A stretch of 64,000 nucleotides of DNA from Stichopus chloronotus. Lineage: Eukaryota; Echinodermata; Holothuroidea; Aspidochirotida; Stichopodidae. The notes beneath the pieces are model-generated. The model had not been told where the DNA came from and did no database searches. It was given only the letters and a program-made list of their open reading frames with translations. The stretch spans positions 12,981,979 to 13,045,978 of the forward strand of contig CM037843.1 of the NCBI GenBank assembly GCA_021234535.1, read 5' to 3'. A program made the translations under genes and the position numbers. This document shows, in pieces, positions 20,900-33,103 of the stretch (position 1 is its first letter; the number at the start of each line of letters is the position of its first letter).

Positions 20900-21023
20900 A
20901 TGATTTCGAAAACAACATTTGGCATCGCAGCCGGAGTGTTAGGCTCTCTATTTGTTGGTTACTGTATATATTTTGACAGAAAGCGAAGGAGTGATCCACT
21001 TTTTAGACAGAAGCTGAAAGAAA
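20900..21023 (+). CDS. TOMM20: TOMM20 exon 1 (membrane anchor)
   Basis: Starts MISKTTFGIAAGVLGSLFVG; codes the transmembrane anchor and the DRKRRSDPLFRQKLKE segment. Ends phase 1 at GAAA|gtgagt. The ATG is the first in frame (context GAAGAATGAT) and matches the length expected before the anchor. Confidence 0.95.
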
Positions 21024-24000
21024 GTGAGTAGACCCTTGTCCGTAATGTTACTTGTTAGTCACTGTAGCCTAACGTTTGCTATTGTATACGAGCTGATTAC
21101 ACTGTACAGTACATTCGCCTAACGTAGCCTAGTGTTAGGCTGTACCATATACTGTCTGTAGTGTAGACTAGCCTAGGCATGAAATACTGGCTTTCCAGTC
21201 AAAAAGTCCCCAGACCAAAATGCCTCCTCCTTTTAGCTACTACAGTACTGGAAAGCCCCCACTTTTTGCCTAGTCGTCCCTTGTTCCTATACAGGCCCTA
21301 CAAAAATGTGAGCATCGTTCATATTCATTCAATCATACTCATAGTCATACTCAGTAACTCATATTATATTTATATCCATAGCCTGTCCCTAAGTTAGACC
21401 TACAGTAGCTAGTTAGGAATCAAATTGGAACTTCTAGAAGACAAACATATCAAGAAATGTGAGAGGGATTTGAGAATGGAGTTTATTTAAAGGATATGGC
21501 AGAATTGCAGAACACACTTCAACCTAAATCAACGGTTGTCTCCAAAAGAGCACAATTGCATAACAGTAATACCCTGCAACAGTCGTTTCGGCTCTTATTT
21601 AGAATCAGTGACCACCAGTCAAGGTTATTGATGATGGTTAGGATTAAGTATTTAGTAAGAATAGACCAAGTTGAAGGTGTAAAAAGCTGTTTAGGCCTAG
21701 CTTTAACCTAAATAACCACCAATCATGGTTAAAATTGAGAGTGAGCGTTAAGTTTACAGTGAAATTAGGCAAAAACAAGGAATTTACGTAGAATACATTC
21801 CTTCAGGTCACTGATTCTAAATAGGTGCCGTCGTTTCGTCTTGGACATGGAGCCAGCTTTGCACTCCATGGTCTAGACTCTACCCTAACACTGAATCCTT
21901 GGATACACAACGTGAGGTAGGCAAACTGATCGTAGAATTTTTTAAACAAAATGTGCCTTCATTATGCACACACTGTGTCATCAAAATTGTATTCATACAT
22001 ACTTGGAAAGAATCCTCAGCTATTATTGGCTCATTTCAGTCAGGTGATTGTGCATTATCCTACAGGTAAGACACAGTCAATTAAAGAGTAAGGTCACTGG
22101 AGGATGAATACAATAAAACCATGGACCGGCAGTGTTTTTGTCGTCTACTATCTTAACACAATCAATGGTGGTACTTTGTCTATCACGCTCAAACATTATT
22201 GTCTTGTTGCGAATCGTGTTTACCTTTTCTCGGGGTTAGTCCTCAATAAAATGCACTTATTGACAAATTCAAATTTTTTTTTTGTCTTTGTCTTTTATCA
22301 AAATTTTATTTTGTGTTTATGAACAAAGTTATCAACTTTGAATCTGTGCATTAACTGAAGTTAATGCACCCTTCAGGGTTGATGCAAGCGATTCACTTGG
22401 GATGCATCCTTGTACATCCCTTGAATTAATCCCTGATCGTGCATCATCCTTTAGTCAATGCACAGTCCAATGTTGAATAGAGGGGAATTCCAAGCAATTA
22501 ACATTTTTTCTGACTTATTTAAGTCATTTAGAACCATTTTTCATGAACATGTTCTTGATGTTTTGAAATGAACCTCTCATGGGTAAGATGATATGTTCAA
22601 ACTTTCTAGTCAACAGTTTCTAACACTGTATACAGTACAAAAGATGTGATATTATTATGTTATTGATCATGATCTCTTTGGCCTTTGACATAGTTGATGA
22701 CCAACTCAGATTCACCATGACCAACCTGATTGTCCTTCATAATTAGTAATTAGATTTCTTATTGCCCTGTCTCTGGAAAGGTTTACCTAAGTAAACCTTT
22801 GTACTTAGCAAAGATCGCAGTAAACGAAGTACACCTACGAAGTAAACCTTCATACTTAGCAAATATCGCATTTCCCTTGCCTTTGGGTTATTGTTTGCAC
22901 TACCCTAAGCTGCATAATATGGCTCTTTGATGAGAAATTCTTCTTGTGTGTTTATCTCAAATTTATCAATTACAGCTTTTATCATGTGATAGCTACATTG
23001 AATACACAGTGTGTCTAGTTATGTACAGTAGGACAATAAGGTTTGTCTATTTCTTCAATAGCTTATTGATTTGTCTGAAACTGTGCCTTGACTGCTCATC
23101 TCTTGCATCTGAAGCATCTTGGAAAACACAACAGCTAGTTCGAAGGCTACAGCTCAAATATATATTGCAAAGCAAGACATTGGCAAATATTGGTGAAGGT
23201 CTCAGATTATGGGGATCTTCTCCAGTCTGCATTTAGAGTATTAACTTTTAAGACACAATGTATCTTTTAGTTCAATTTCAAATCTTGGAATATCTATTGT
23301 CCAGAAGTCGAGTGCCTGGTTTTCCTTCAATGTTCATTGTTCTTCCAAACTCCACTGCTTCAAACTTTCTCAAGAAACATATTCTTATTTGTGAAGACGA
23401 AGAGCTTTAAGCTCGAAGTTCTTCCTGACCTTTAAACTTCTCATGGATGGAGAATGAGCCTTGTAGTTAGAGTGTCTGTCCATCTTGAAATTTTTGGGTG
23501 CTCTGATCAAATCCAGACAAAACCACTTGGAAATTATCTGAGGACTCAGATTTGGCTTGTTCAGTAAAGCTGTTTACAGTGGTGCTGAGGGCAGTTTCCT
23601 GATGTCTGATTGAGGTTTATGCTGCTTCAGGTTGATCAGCACAGCTGATAGGTTACTGAGCTGGGAATGTCCCCCACCCCTCCTAGTCTTTAGGAAAGTG
23701 GCTGAAGACTGGGGGATATACTCTTGTCTGTCAGATGGGGGGGGGTAAAGGGCTGCCGCTGGAGAAGTATTGAGTTCGCTTTGCAATTGTTTGGTTTCAC
23801 CGGCTGCATCATTACCCTTTGGAAACCGATCGAACAGAGAGGGAAGTTCTCGCTGATGTTTGTCCATGAGCAACCCAGTATAGGATCCTTGATGAAGCCA
23901 TATGGGCTCTCTGATCATCAAACTTTGAAATTAGGAATTTGTTTGTCAAACAGTAAACTGCTGAATGGAAAGTACAGGCAGCAGTGAAGTGATGTATTCC

Positions 24001-27000
24001 TTTTAAATCAGTCAGTAGTTACAGTCAATTGCACCCTGTATTGAGTAAAATTTCACATAAAATTTGTTTCTTTTTGTGTTCTTCTGTAGAGAGAAAAGCA
24101 GAGAAAGAAAAAGCAAAGAGGAAAGCCACTCCTGCATCAGAGGTGGAGGTAAATTTGCTTGTGTTTTTTTGCTATAGGTTCAAAGAATTAAAGTGCTGTA
24201 TGGTTGTGTGATGTGTTGGCTTGTAACTTGTTGGCTTGTAACTTGTTAGCTTCATCACTGATGGAGTCCAGTGTATAACAAAAGTTTGTTAGTAGGTCTT
24301 GATTGTGTCCACAAATTTAACGTAACTTGACATCTTTTTAGCTTCAGGCGACCACTTTCATGATTGTATTCTATTCCCACTGAGCTAACATGAGCCGCTC
24401 CCCTCCTTACCAGTTCCAGTGTAACTGTTTCTCCTACAGAAAATCTTAACCTTAGCCTTATGGATCACATGGCCCCGTTTCACCTACAGTAGCTTTTTCA
24501 AAGCCATCAAGCAGTCATAGAAGCATGGTGATTATTCACTGATTACGGTACCCATGCATGGATGAGTGATGGTGCAATTCTGGGACGACTTCAACCATTT
24601 TACTCTGGTCCATTTGTAGCATTAGAATGTCATGACAAGTGCTTTTGCTAGGCATGAACAGAAGGTCTGATACTATTAGCACACTATAGATAGACTGAAG
24701 GTTGTTTGTTAAGAAGTTTTACAAGAGAACCTCTAACCAGGAGTTAAAGTACCTTAGGCAAACCATCTGTTACCATTGGTCCACCTTAGAGCCTGTGTGA
24801 TGTTATAGATAAATCTATTGTACAGACAAGTCACCCGTTTTAGCCGTCAGGGGCAGTGGCAGAGAAAATACCTTCACAGAAAAGTTTTTGTTATTTTAAA
24901 CTGTACTTCCCCTTCAGGTCATTATTTACTGAAAGAATAATGGTTCATTCATTTGTGTATCTCTGTCCTGTTTTTTTTTTTTTATTTATTCATAGTATGA
25001 CATCAATTGCTTTAAAGGGGCTCATTGAGTTGATATCAGTAAAGATTGTGGTGATTTTGAAGTATACAAACACAACAATACTCACAATTAGCATAATTAA
25101 TCAAGTTTCACATCCAATAGTTATGAAAACCGTCAAATTTTTCTAATTTTTGACCGTTACTTGCTTTGATTGTGTGCATGTGAATGTGGTACTAATTCGA
25201 AAATGTCTGGTCACGAATTTTCAAAAACCAAATTTAATTGTTGGTCACTCACTCATTAATGTTCCATCGTATGTAAAACTTTGGGATCCTTTTAGTTTGA
25301 CTGTTTGCCATTAGTATGTGAAGGAAACTTGACTGGATTAGAAAAATTGAGTGAATTTCACCAAGGAGGTTCTAAGGATGGAGTCACAACGAAAAGTAAT
25401 CCTTTCAACTCCCCTAGCTTTGTGGTTTTACTCCTCTTTGTATCCCATTGAAATTTATGCCCAATGCACACATCCTGTTTGTTTATGGCAGTTGTCTCTG
25501 TCCACATGTGCGCCTCGCTTCAGATATTCAGATAGTCAAGACTTTCCTGCAAAGTGGGCTGGTTGTTAAGTGAGGTCAAAGTTTGCGATGTACAAATTGC
25601 TATCTAGCCTGAAATGCGAAGGGCGCTCGCGTTGGCAGTAGCTGTTTTGAGATACACTGCAATCTACGCTATCATGTGGTACCAAATATGGACGTCCGTA
25701 ACGAATTTTCAGGGAAAAAATTCGGACATAATCCACCCAATTTCAAGTCATTCCCCCTTTCTTTTTTCATGAAAAAATAGGAGATTTTCCGGAAACCGGA
25801 AAAATGAAATCTTTTTTCTTCTTCTTTCTTAATAAAGTATCCTATCGTTATGTAAAGTTTCACTGAGTTCCGCGATCCGGAAGGTCCCTTAGAACGTGAT
25901 GGTAGTATTGTACTTCGGCAGGCCAACTACACACATCATATGCATAGCACTACGGCAATAGGCTTGTAGTATAGCCTTATAGGCCTAGGCTACGTTGCTG
26001 TCTGTTAATATTATTTACGTTATGAGTAGGCCAATTAGTTAGTTATGTGGGTGAGGATTATAGCACGATCTCGTTAGGCAAAATACAATCGACATATTTT
26101 AATGAAATCAATGGCATTGTTCACCATCCGGGGGCAAGAAAAGGTGTTAGGCCTAATACTTTACAAGACAAAGGCATCACAAGGCTGTGGAAAGATCGAC
26201 CACCAAAATATGGCTAGCTTAAATATATGTTGTCCTATACCTAATTATCATGATAACTTTCCTTCAGCTGGACTGTTCGAATTTTCACAACTTGCATCCT
26301 CTTATAGCCATACTTTTACACCACTCCTTTAGCTCTTTCACAAAAATCTTTGAGTTCTTCCTCTGAACAAGGTATCAAACTACTATTTGAAGCAATACTG
26401 CTTAAAAAACTATCTGAAGCTATGTTTCCTAAATTTAGTGTGTATGTGTTGTGTATACTGTCTCTTGTTATAGTTACTGTGGAATAGCTTTTGCACACTG
26501 TGCACAGTGAACACAATGCACAGTAAAGGAGAGCAAGACAAGTTTATCTCCATGCATGGGTGATTTTAATCCTGTATCTGTGTTTGCTGGTTCACACTTG
26601 AAACTAGGATGAGGACAGACACAGACAATAGAGTTGTGACTCCATCCTTAGAACCTCCTTGATTTCACAAAACAACTCAATGAGCCTCTTTAAAGCAGTA
26701 TATTATTACCTGTTATGTCTTGACTTATCTTTATATCATCAGCTTCCAAATCTGAATGATCCAGAAGCTGTTCAGAAGTTCTTTTTGGAGCAGGTTCAGA
26801 CTGGAGAGGAACTTCTGGCACAAGGTACAGTTTTTGCTCAAGACCTCAACATCTTTTTTTGTGTTTGTGCAAATCCAAAAGGTCTTGGAAACATGATAGT
26901 TTTTCACAAAAGTCTATTTTGATGCAGCATGACCAGTATACTTGAGAAATTTCAACTCATTAAACTCTGTCAAGACTTTAAGTCTGTAATCACAAAATGT

Positions 27001-29548
27001 GACAGTGATTATTGTTGAAGTCCAAGGAATTTCAGCTACAGTAGTTTGACCAACAGACAAATTACAGGCAAATTTTGTTGTCCTTTCTAACATTAGGCTT
27101 GGTTGACTTGGTGATCGGAGAGCAGGACTCAAGAGGTGAAACATGGAACGCCAAAGGATCCATGTGCTCAATAAACAGCCCATGCGAATTGTTTCGCATT
27201 CTGCTACATTAAAACCAACCAAATAGATCAATTTTCAATTAATGGCTACTCCCTGAACTAGGTGGCCCAGGTTCTTGGTCAGCAACCAGCACGCAGAATG
27301 TGGAAGGAATTTAACATCGAGAGTTCTGGCCGTTCCGCTGGGGTTCCGTGTTCTGCGATCGTTCTGCCAACAATTTCATGGAAAAAGCACAATTCACATG
27401 TGTCTATTCTGCTCTCAGTGATCCGTGCACCAAGTATACACATCATAAAAGTGCCTATCTATAAAAAGCATGTCATGAATGCAATAGCACCGTATCTGCC
27501 ATGACATGCTGGAATATTTGCCATGTGCAATTTATATTTTGTAAACCCAACAGAAGCCTGTTGCAACTCTTTTCCATCCTTTGCAGGTCTATTCGAGCAG
27601 GGCGTCGAACATCTGAGTAATGCCGTTGCTGTGTGTGCGCAGCCAACTCAGCTTCTGCAATTATTACAACAGACTCTTCCAACACAGGTGTTTGCTATGT
27701 TGATGAAGAAAATTGGTGAAACTAATCAGGTAGGTTCTTGTGAACAGGATTGGCACTATTGAGAAGGGACCTCTGCAATTTATGTTGGTTCTGCACAACT
27801 TAAAGTGCCATAGCAATGTCATTTCGTCAATCAAACTCATCACCAGTCAAAGACATTGTGCTCCAGTATATGCTGGCGACATGAATAGGATAGAGTTACA
27901 GTTTACACTTTAGTTACACTTTTACAAGTAGCCTTGAAAACACAGTATCTCAAGAAGGGAAACTTGAAATGATTGCATAATCACTAGATAGGTGAAACAC
28001 TTTGATTAAAACAAAACTGTTGTGTATTATGCAGATCAAAGTTATTGTAGGTCAACAGGTGTCAAATTACAGAAACCTTTAAAACACAATATCTCAAGAA
28101 GGGAATTTTGGACTGGCTTCATAATAAGCCTGCACCTGTGCTATCTTGAGTTCAATAATCTTAATATTGTTTTAGCAGTTAAAAGGTCAAATGTCATTCA
28201 TTGTTTTGGTGGTCATAGTGAAAACCTAGTATTACAAAACCCAAAATCTCAGCAAGAGAAGCTTCAGTTGGCTTTGTATGTGATATGCCTTTGTGCATGT
28301 CATTGAAAGAAAACAGTCTGCTGTTGATTGCGATGATAAATGTAACTTTGTGATCATGATTGCCTGTGTGTGCATGTATGTGTAGGTGTGTGTGTATATG
28401 TGTGTGTTTGTGATGCCTTCCTTGTAAACACATCATCTCAAGAATGAAAATAGGACTGATGTAATACTTGGCTTGTGTATGAACCATGCTGAGTACAAGA
28501 ACTGTATTGGTTTTGGTGAACATTAAAGGTCAGCATAGGTTAAGATGTGAAAACTTTGTACACTTAATATCTTAGGAATGCAAGCTTGTAGTAACCTCAT
28601 ATGTGGTATTTCAATTGTATTTTGTACAAGATTCCCATTGTTTTTGGTGTTGGGTCAATATTTAACTGAGGTCAGCAAAGATGGATACGTGAAAATGTTC
28701 TAATCATAAAGTCTCGAGAATGAAGTTAGACTGATCTTCTATTTAGTATGTACTGTCTATCAATCGTATTAAGTGCAAGGACCTAAATGTTGTTTGGCTC
28801 CTTCCATCAGCAAAAGTCAAAACTGTTAAAAGCACAATATCTCATAAGGTAAAAGCTTGGTCTGATCATATATATGGTTTGATAATCAAATGCAATATTA
28901 GGACAAGAACCCTATGATGTTAGTTGAAGATTAAAAGTCAGTTGAGATCAGTGGAGGGCAACTGCAAAAATCTTTTGACCACGATATCAAGTTAGAGTGA
29001 TCTCATATTGGCTAAATTGATGCACGACATATAGGCTGTGTTGGTACTTACACCCTGTATCTAAGTGCAAAGTTCAACTAAGGTCAGAATAGATCACAAT
29101 GTTAACACCTTGTGAACACCATATTTCAAGAATGCAAGCATGTACTGATCTCTTATGGAACATGTATACCAATTGAATGAAATATCTCTATTGTTTTTAG
29201 TGGAGGTCAATGATTAACTGGGTCAAGCTGCAACAATCTTATAAATGCACTTGGACAGATCTAATATATAGCTAAAAGATGGACCACATTGAGAAGAATA
29301 TTTGGTATGTGTGTTCAATATGTTATGTAGTATTTTTCATTGCCCCAATTTCATTTCTTTAATTAAATTGATAACTGGGAGCAACATGGCTGGACTTGAT
29401 TGGGACACCACCATATGGTATTCCTGAATCCTTAATCTTTCTCTCAATCATTCAGAGGATCAAAAGGGAAGCAGCAGCAGCTTCATCTGGTCCTACCAGT
29501 TTCAAAGCACCAGAGGCGACAATTCAGGAGGAAGATGACTTGGAATGA
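20900..29548 (+). CDS. TOMM20: TOMM20, mitochondrial import receptor subunit TOM20
   Basis: Complete five-exon gene (20900-21023, 24090-24148, 26743-26824, 27587-27729, 29456-29548), 166 codons plus stop. All introns are GT/AG and all phases agree. TOM20 is the outer-membrane receptor that binds amphipathic presequences in the cytosol and passes them to the TOM40 channel. The N-terminal membrane anchor (about residues 7-25, FGIAAGVLGSLFVGYCIYF) is followed by the positive stretch DRKRRSDPLF, the animal TOM20 signature. Next come a charged linker, the conserved PEAVQKFFLEQVQTGEELLA helix, the TPR-like segment ending with CAQPTQLLQLLQQTLPTQVF, and an acidic tail ending DDLE. The protein is about 20 residues longer than human TOM20 (145 aa), mainly in the linker and in a low-complexity Ala/Ser stretch in the last exon. 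The introns carry MITEs and DR1-type repeats. Confidence 0.97.
21582..21837. mobile_element. MITE with 8-bp target duplication in TOMM20 intron 1
   Basis: The direct repeat GTCGTTTC at 21582-21589 and 21830-21837 flanks a 240-bp element whose ends are inverted repeats. The left end is GGCTCTTATTTAGAATCAG and the right end, reverse-complemented, is GGCACCTATTTAGAATCAG, both continuing TGACC. Eighteen inner bases match exactly (TATTTAGAATCAGTGACC). An 8-bp duplication suggests a hAT-type transposase (inference). It is non-coding, so non-autonomous. Confidence 0.85.
22781..22870. repeat. Short direct and inverted repeats in TOMM20 intron 1
   Basis: A 29-nt imperfect direct repeat (GTAAACCTTTGTACTTAGCA at 22791, GTAAACCTTCATACTTAGCA at 22842, both continuing AA[G/T]ATCGCA) overlaps a small palindrome GGTTTAC-CTAA-GTAAACC at 22781-22798. 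Looks like the remnant of an interspersed repeat. Confidence 0.6.
23575..23945. repeat. Second copy of the diverged 400-bp repeat
   Basis: Same orientation as the copy at 16861-17275; shared words are listed there. Lies in TOMM20 intron 1. Confidence 0.65.
24090..24148 (+). CDS. TOMM20: TOMM20 exon 2 (charged linker)
   Basis: Acceptor 'tgtgttcttctgtag', donor GTGGAG|gtaaat. Encodes (K)RKAEKEKAKRKATPASEVE, the basic cytosolic linker next to the membrane. Confidence 0.93.
25009..25390 (+). repeat. Left arm of a split inverted repeat in TOMM20 intron 2
   Basis: Contains GCTTTAAAGGGGCTCATTGA (25009 on) and AAGGAGGTTCTAAGGATGGA (25363 on). The reverse complements of both recur at 26633-26696. 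The two blocks are about 330 bp apart here but only 12 bp apart in the right arm, so this copy carries an insertion or the other a deletion. Confidence 0.75.
26633..26696 (-). repeat. Right arm of the split inverted repeat, just before TOMM20 exon 3
   Basis: On the minus strand reads GCTTTAAAGAGGCTCATTGA, TTG, a 12-nt spacer, then AAGGAGGTTCTAAGGATGGA and GTCACAAC. The arms could pair in the pre-mRNA and loop out about 1.2 kb of intron 2; the arm ends about 46 nt from the exon. Confidence 0.75.
26743..26824 (+). CDS. TOMM20: TOMM20 exon 3 (conserved presequence-binding helix)
   Basis: Acceptor 'tatatcatcag', donor CAAG|gtacag. Encodes LPNLNDPEAVQKFFLEQVQT then GEELLAQ(G), nearly the vertebrate sequence. 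A repeat arm ends only about 46 nt upstream of the exon. Confidence 0.95.
27587..27729 (+). CDS. TOMM20: TOMM20 exon 4 (TPR-like core)
   Basis: Acceptor 'ttccatcctttgcag', donor AATCAG|gtaggt. Encodes LFEQGVEHLSNAVAVCAQP then TQLLQLLQQTLPTQVFAML, the TPR-like core that forms the presequence groove. Confidence 0.95.
27920..29300 (-). repeat. Inverted DR1 tandem element in TOMM20 intron 4
   Basis: Plus-strand text shows many reversed units: 'cttgaaaacacagtatctcaagaa', 'aaacacaatatctcaagaag', 'gtaaacacatcatctcaagaa', 'aaaggtcagcataggt' and 'ttttagtggaggtcaatg'. A TG/TATG microsatellite at about 28364-28411 joins directly to 'gatgccttccttgtaaacacatcatctcaag', the same junction seen in the plus-oriented arrays. 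Units are strongly diverged. Confidence 0.7.
29456..29548 (+). CDS. TOMM20: TOMM20 exon 5 (acidic C-terminus)
   Basis: Acceptor 'tctctcaatcattcag'. Encodes RIKREAAAASSGPTSFKAPE then ATIQEEDDLE and TGA. The acidic end is a family hallmark; the Ala/Ser stretch is a lineage-specific insertion. Confidence 0.93.
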   Translation, partial: RIKREAAAASSGPTSFKAPEATIQEEDDLE

Positions 29549-32500
29549 GAGTAACGATAAGAAGGACTCACATCCCGCCAGATGTACCGGTGGTTGGACA
29601 AGTACCTGCAGCTTCCTGTTGAGAGTCCATTAGGATGGTGTCTTTGGATCCTTTTGAGGTGCTGACAAGGTTGACCTTTGTGAGGTTCATTTTGGATCAG
29701 ACCAAGATTTAAGCCTTCAATGGCTGGTATCAGGAATGGTTCCAACATTTACATTAACAGCACCTCAGTTATCCCTGTTTTGTTTGTTCCACTTCCCAGC
29801 TTTTATTGTATGCTGGTCCTTTTTTTATTCTGAGGCGATCAATGGCTCCTCTTGTTTGGTTACTATCCTCTTTAAGTCTTTCTTACGAGGAGATCACTTT
29901 TATTCATAGAGTTATAAAAAACTTTTCTCCCTCCTCATCTTGGGTAGTCTTAAAAAACCAGAAAAAAAATGTTATGCATAATATCTGTTGATTATGACAC
30001 ATTTATTTATATAATGGTCTCATATGGTTAGAATGTCTTGTGTTTGTGTATTGTTGAGGTATTCTTTACTCACAAAAATACTGTTTCATTTGTGGTTCCT
30101 GAAATTGATGTAATGTGAGCAACAACTCATGCCCTATTGTATGCATACACAGTTTCATGAAACTGAAATTTCTAGTGAGTCGAACGTTCTCATATTGAGT
30201 ATATCGACCAAACTAATAATTTCTCAGTGTCAATGCTGATAGTGACATGCATTTTGTGTGTGCTGTATGTACTGCATATAAAATTTATGAAATCAGTCTC
30301 AGTGAAGTCAAAGAGTTGTTAGAGCTGTCACGTTCAGAAAATTGTTATATATTCTGATCTAATTTTATAGCTAAACATTTCATGTCAAAGGAGTCAGGAT
30401 TTTTTATATCTTGCTGCATTCAATGAAAATACTCTTTACACATCTTTACCCCACTGGTCAATGTCTGCCAATATTTCTGAGACCCTTGGGAACTCTAAAA
30501 TGTATAAAGTAATTACCATAATAATAAGTACTCTTAGAACATATAAATATGGTGCATTATTCATTTTACAAGCATGTTCACCAACTAGTTAAGAATCTTC
30601 AGTGACTACTGAAATTCATATCCTGAAAACAAAGTTTTGGAATGTCATATACTTTTTTATTTCCTCGCTGACAGAGCTGTAATTTTAGATGAAAAGATGC
30701 CTTGAAAACTCAAATATTTAAGTTTACGTGAAACATTTTGAGGAGGAGACAGGTCTCCCACATTGCTTCATGGACACTGCTTGTGATAACATGGTAGGAC
30801 TAGAAACACATGTGACCATTGAAGGAATACTGCAGGTAAAAATATCAGCTTGGAATGTCAGAGAGAATCAGATTGTAATCATTCTGGGATATCAGCATTC
30901 AAATTTATCCAGTTTCCACTCAAAAGTTGACTTGAATATGTGTGATGTAGTTTCTGCTGTCATTGCAGCTAATCACTAATTGTTTTATATGAAGTTGACA
31001 TAGTGTGTTGTTACAGAATTGACCAATCAAGAGTGATAAACCAGGAAGGTGCAATTTAGGAGATGCCTCAAAAGTTGAAATTTATGCTGCATATTAGATT
31101 TTCTCTGATGTGATAAGAGTTTCATTTCAGAAGGGATGTGTATGGCACTCTTTACCCATTGGGTGGTAAATCCAATTTCTAAATGGTATCCAAGTATTAC
31201 TTCATGTATACCTGATTGTAACCCATCAAACGTATTACGTAGAACGATGTTTTGATCTGAGTCTCATATCAAAATGACTGATTACTTATTTTGGAATCAA
31301 GATTAGACTGCTGTAGAAGTATAGTACAGAGACATTTGCTGTATGCAAATGACAGAAAGTGTCCTAAGCATTTTAATTTACTGCAGCATTGTCTCAAGTT
31401 TCACAAACTTTCGTGAGTTTCAGAAGGTGTGCCCATGCTCGGCCAGTGACAAAACATCAAACTGGTCTCCTCAGATAGATGTAGAAAGATGTTGGAAGTT
31501 AGATATTAATTTCCGGGAATGGCAAGTGGTAGTTTGCAATAGAGCTATAGGGACAACATTTTCTGAGGTAAAATTTACGAGGTAGCAAATGACATGTATC
31601 TTTTATGTTAAGTTCCTAATATCTTTTTATTGAATCTGTAAGCGGTAAAAAGACAAATGTCCTCTGGGCAATTCAACTTGAACAAAGGAAGGATTTTGTG
31701 GTATCTTAAATCACACCTCCCTGGACAGAGTACTTTCTCAGTTAATGTGTGTCTTTGTGTGGTTTTTTTGTTGTGATATTGTTGAAGTAAGTCAGCTGTT
31801 TTACCTGCAGTTGGATCAGTCGGAAGCTTGCTTGAATCAATGCCCATGTTAAGAAGGACATAATTATATCCTGTGATGAGCTGACATCTTTAGTTATGAC
31901 AAGGACAGAGTTAATATTCTATGCAAATTTTAAAGAGAAATAAAAGCATCAGCAAGAGTGTAACATTAACATATCACACCTGTTTGGTTTCAGTGTTGTT
32001 TGCGAGTATGGAATTCTGTAAATACACTGGCAGATCCAATTCCTTTGTTGAGAGGGTTCGAATTGGTGGTACAGTGATATAGGAGAGGAGTTTAAGAGGA
32101 GGGGGAATCCTTCAGATGCAATGTGGTGCAGCAAAACCTACAATTGTGAAGTTAATTTCCCCAAAAAAAGTTTTCCTAGGTATAATTCTATCAATTATCT
32201 TTTGGCCCACCTTTTTGTGAGACCATCCTGCCCCCACATGACCCACCTGCCATTGATATTTAAAAATCTTTTTTATAGAAGATGTGAACAAATATTACAG
32301 GGTGATGTTTATTATAGCTCCAGATATGAGTGACGGTATAAGTCATACACTCAGCAGGTACCTCAGCCAGTGACTGTCTGTGTAGTCATTCCCCTTTCCG
32401 CTAGTTACAGGGGATTTTGTTTCTTTAGTTACAGGTGATAAAATTTGAGAATGTTAAAATGAAAGGTTTTAATTTGTGCTGAACAGTGAACTTTTGTCTT

Positions 32501-33103
32501 TATTAATGGCCATCTCTAAGTTGTCCTTTTGGATGAAGTGAAATCTCTTAGTGCTAAATTTTTATCTGATAAACCCTATGGTTACCTTAATGCAAAGCTG
32601 GTTTCCTCTCTTTCACCCCCTCGTAGCATCTACGACAAAATGAAAAATAAAGGTGGTTAATAGACAACTTACATTACCTACCAGTATTGATACATATTGT
32701 TATAAATGTATAACTGTTATACAATGCTGACATTAGAGTGACTTTATTGCAAGCGGTAGCTTGCAGAGGATATAAAATTGTATCATTACAAAAAAGGCAT
32801 CTCCATTTGCTTATCTTTATTCTCTCTATTTTATCTTTTGCAACCACTAAAAATTAAAGGAAATGGTTGAGGTAGCCCGTAGCCAGTCGGCGGGAACCAT
32901 AGGTTTTGTTTTGGCAAGGAGGTGTGGTCATGCATTGTGTTTTTATAAGCGATAACATGTGGATAGTAATCTCCTTTGTCCTCAAAAAATTTAGAATTGG
33001 CTGCCACAATTGCACTTAAGAATATCCATTACCAAACATTAAAATACACCACTTTATTTGTTTTGATGATGTAACAACAACCTTTGCATTCATGCATGGC
33101 TTG
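29549..33103. other. 3' flank of TOMM20; no other gene
   Basis: Begins with the TOMM20 3' UTR, whose end I cannot place; candidate poly(A) signals are scattered. The frames at 30728-30979 and 31343-31585 have no recognisable motif. No splice-supported exon was found on either strand. Confidence 0.4.
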
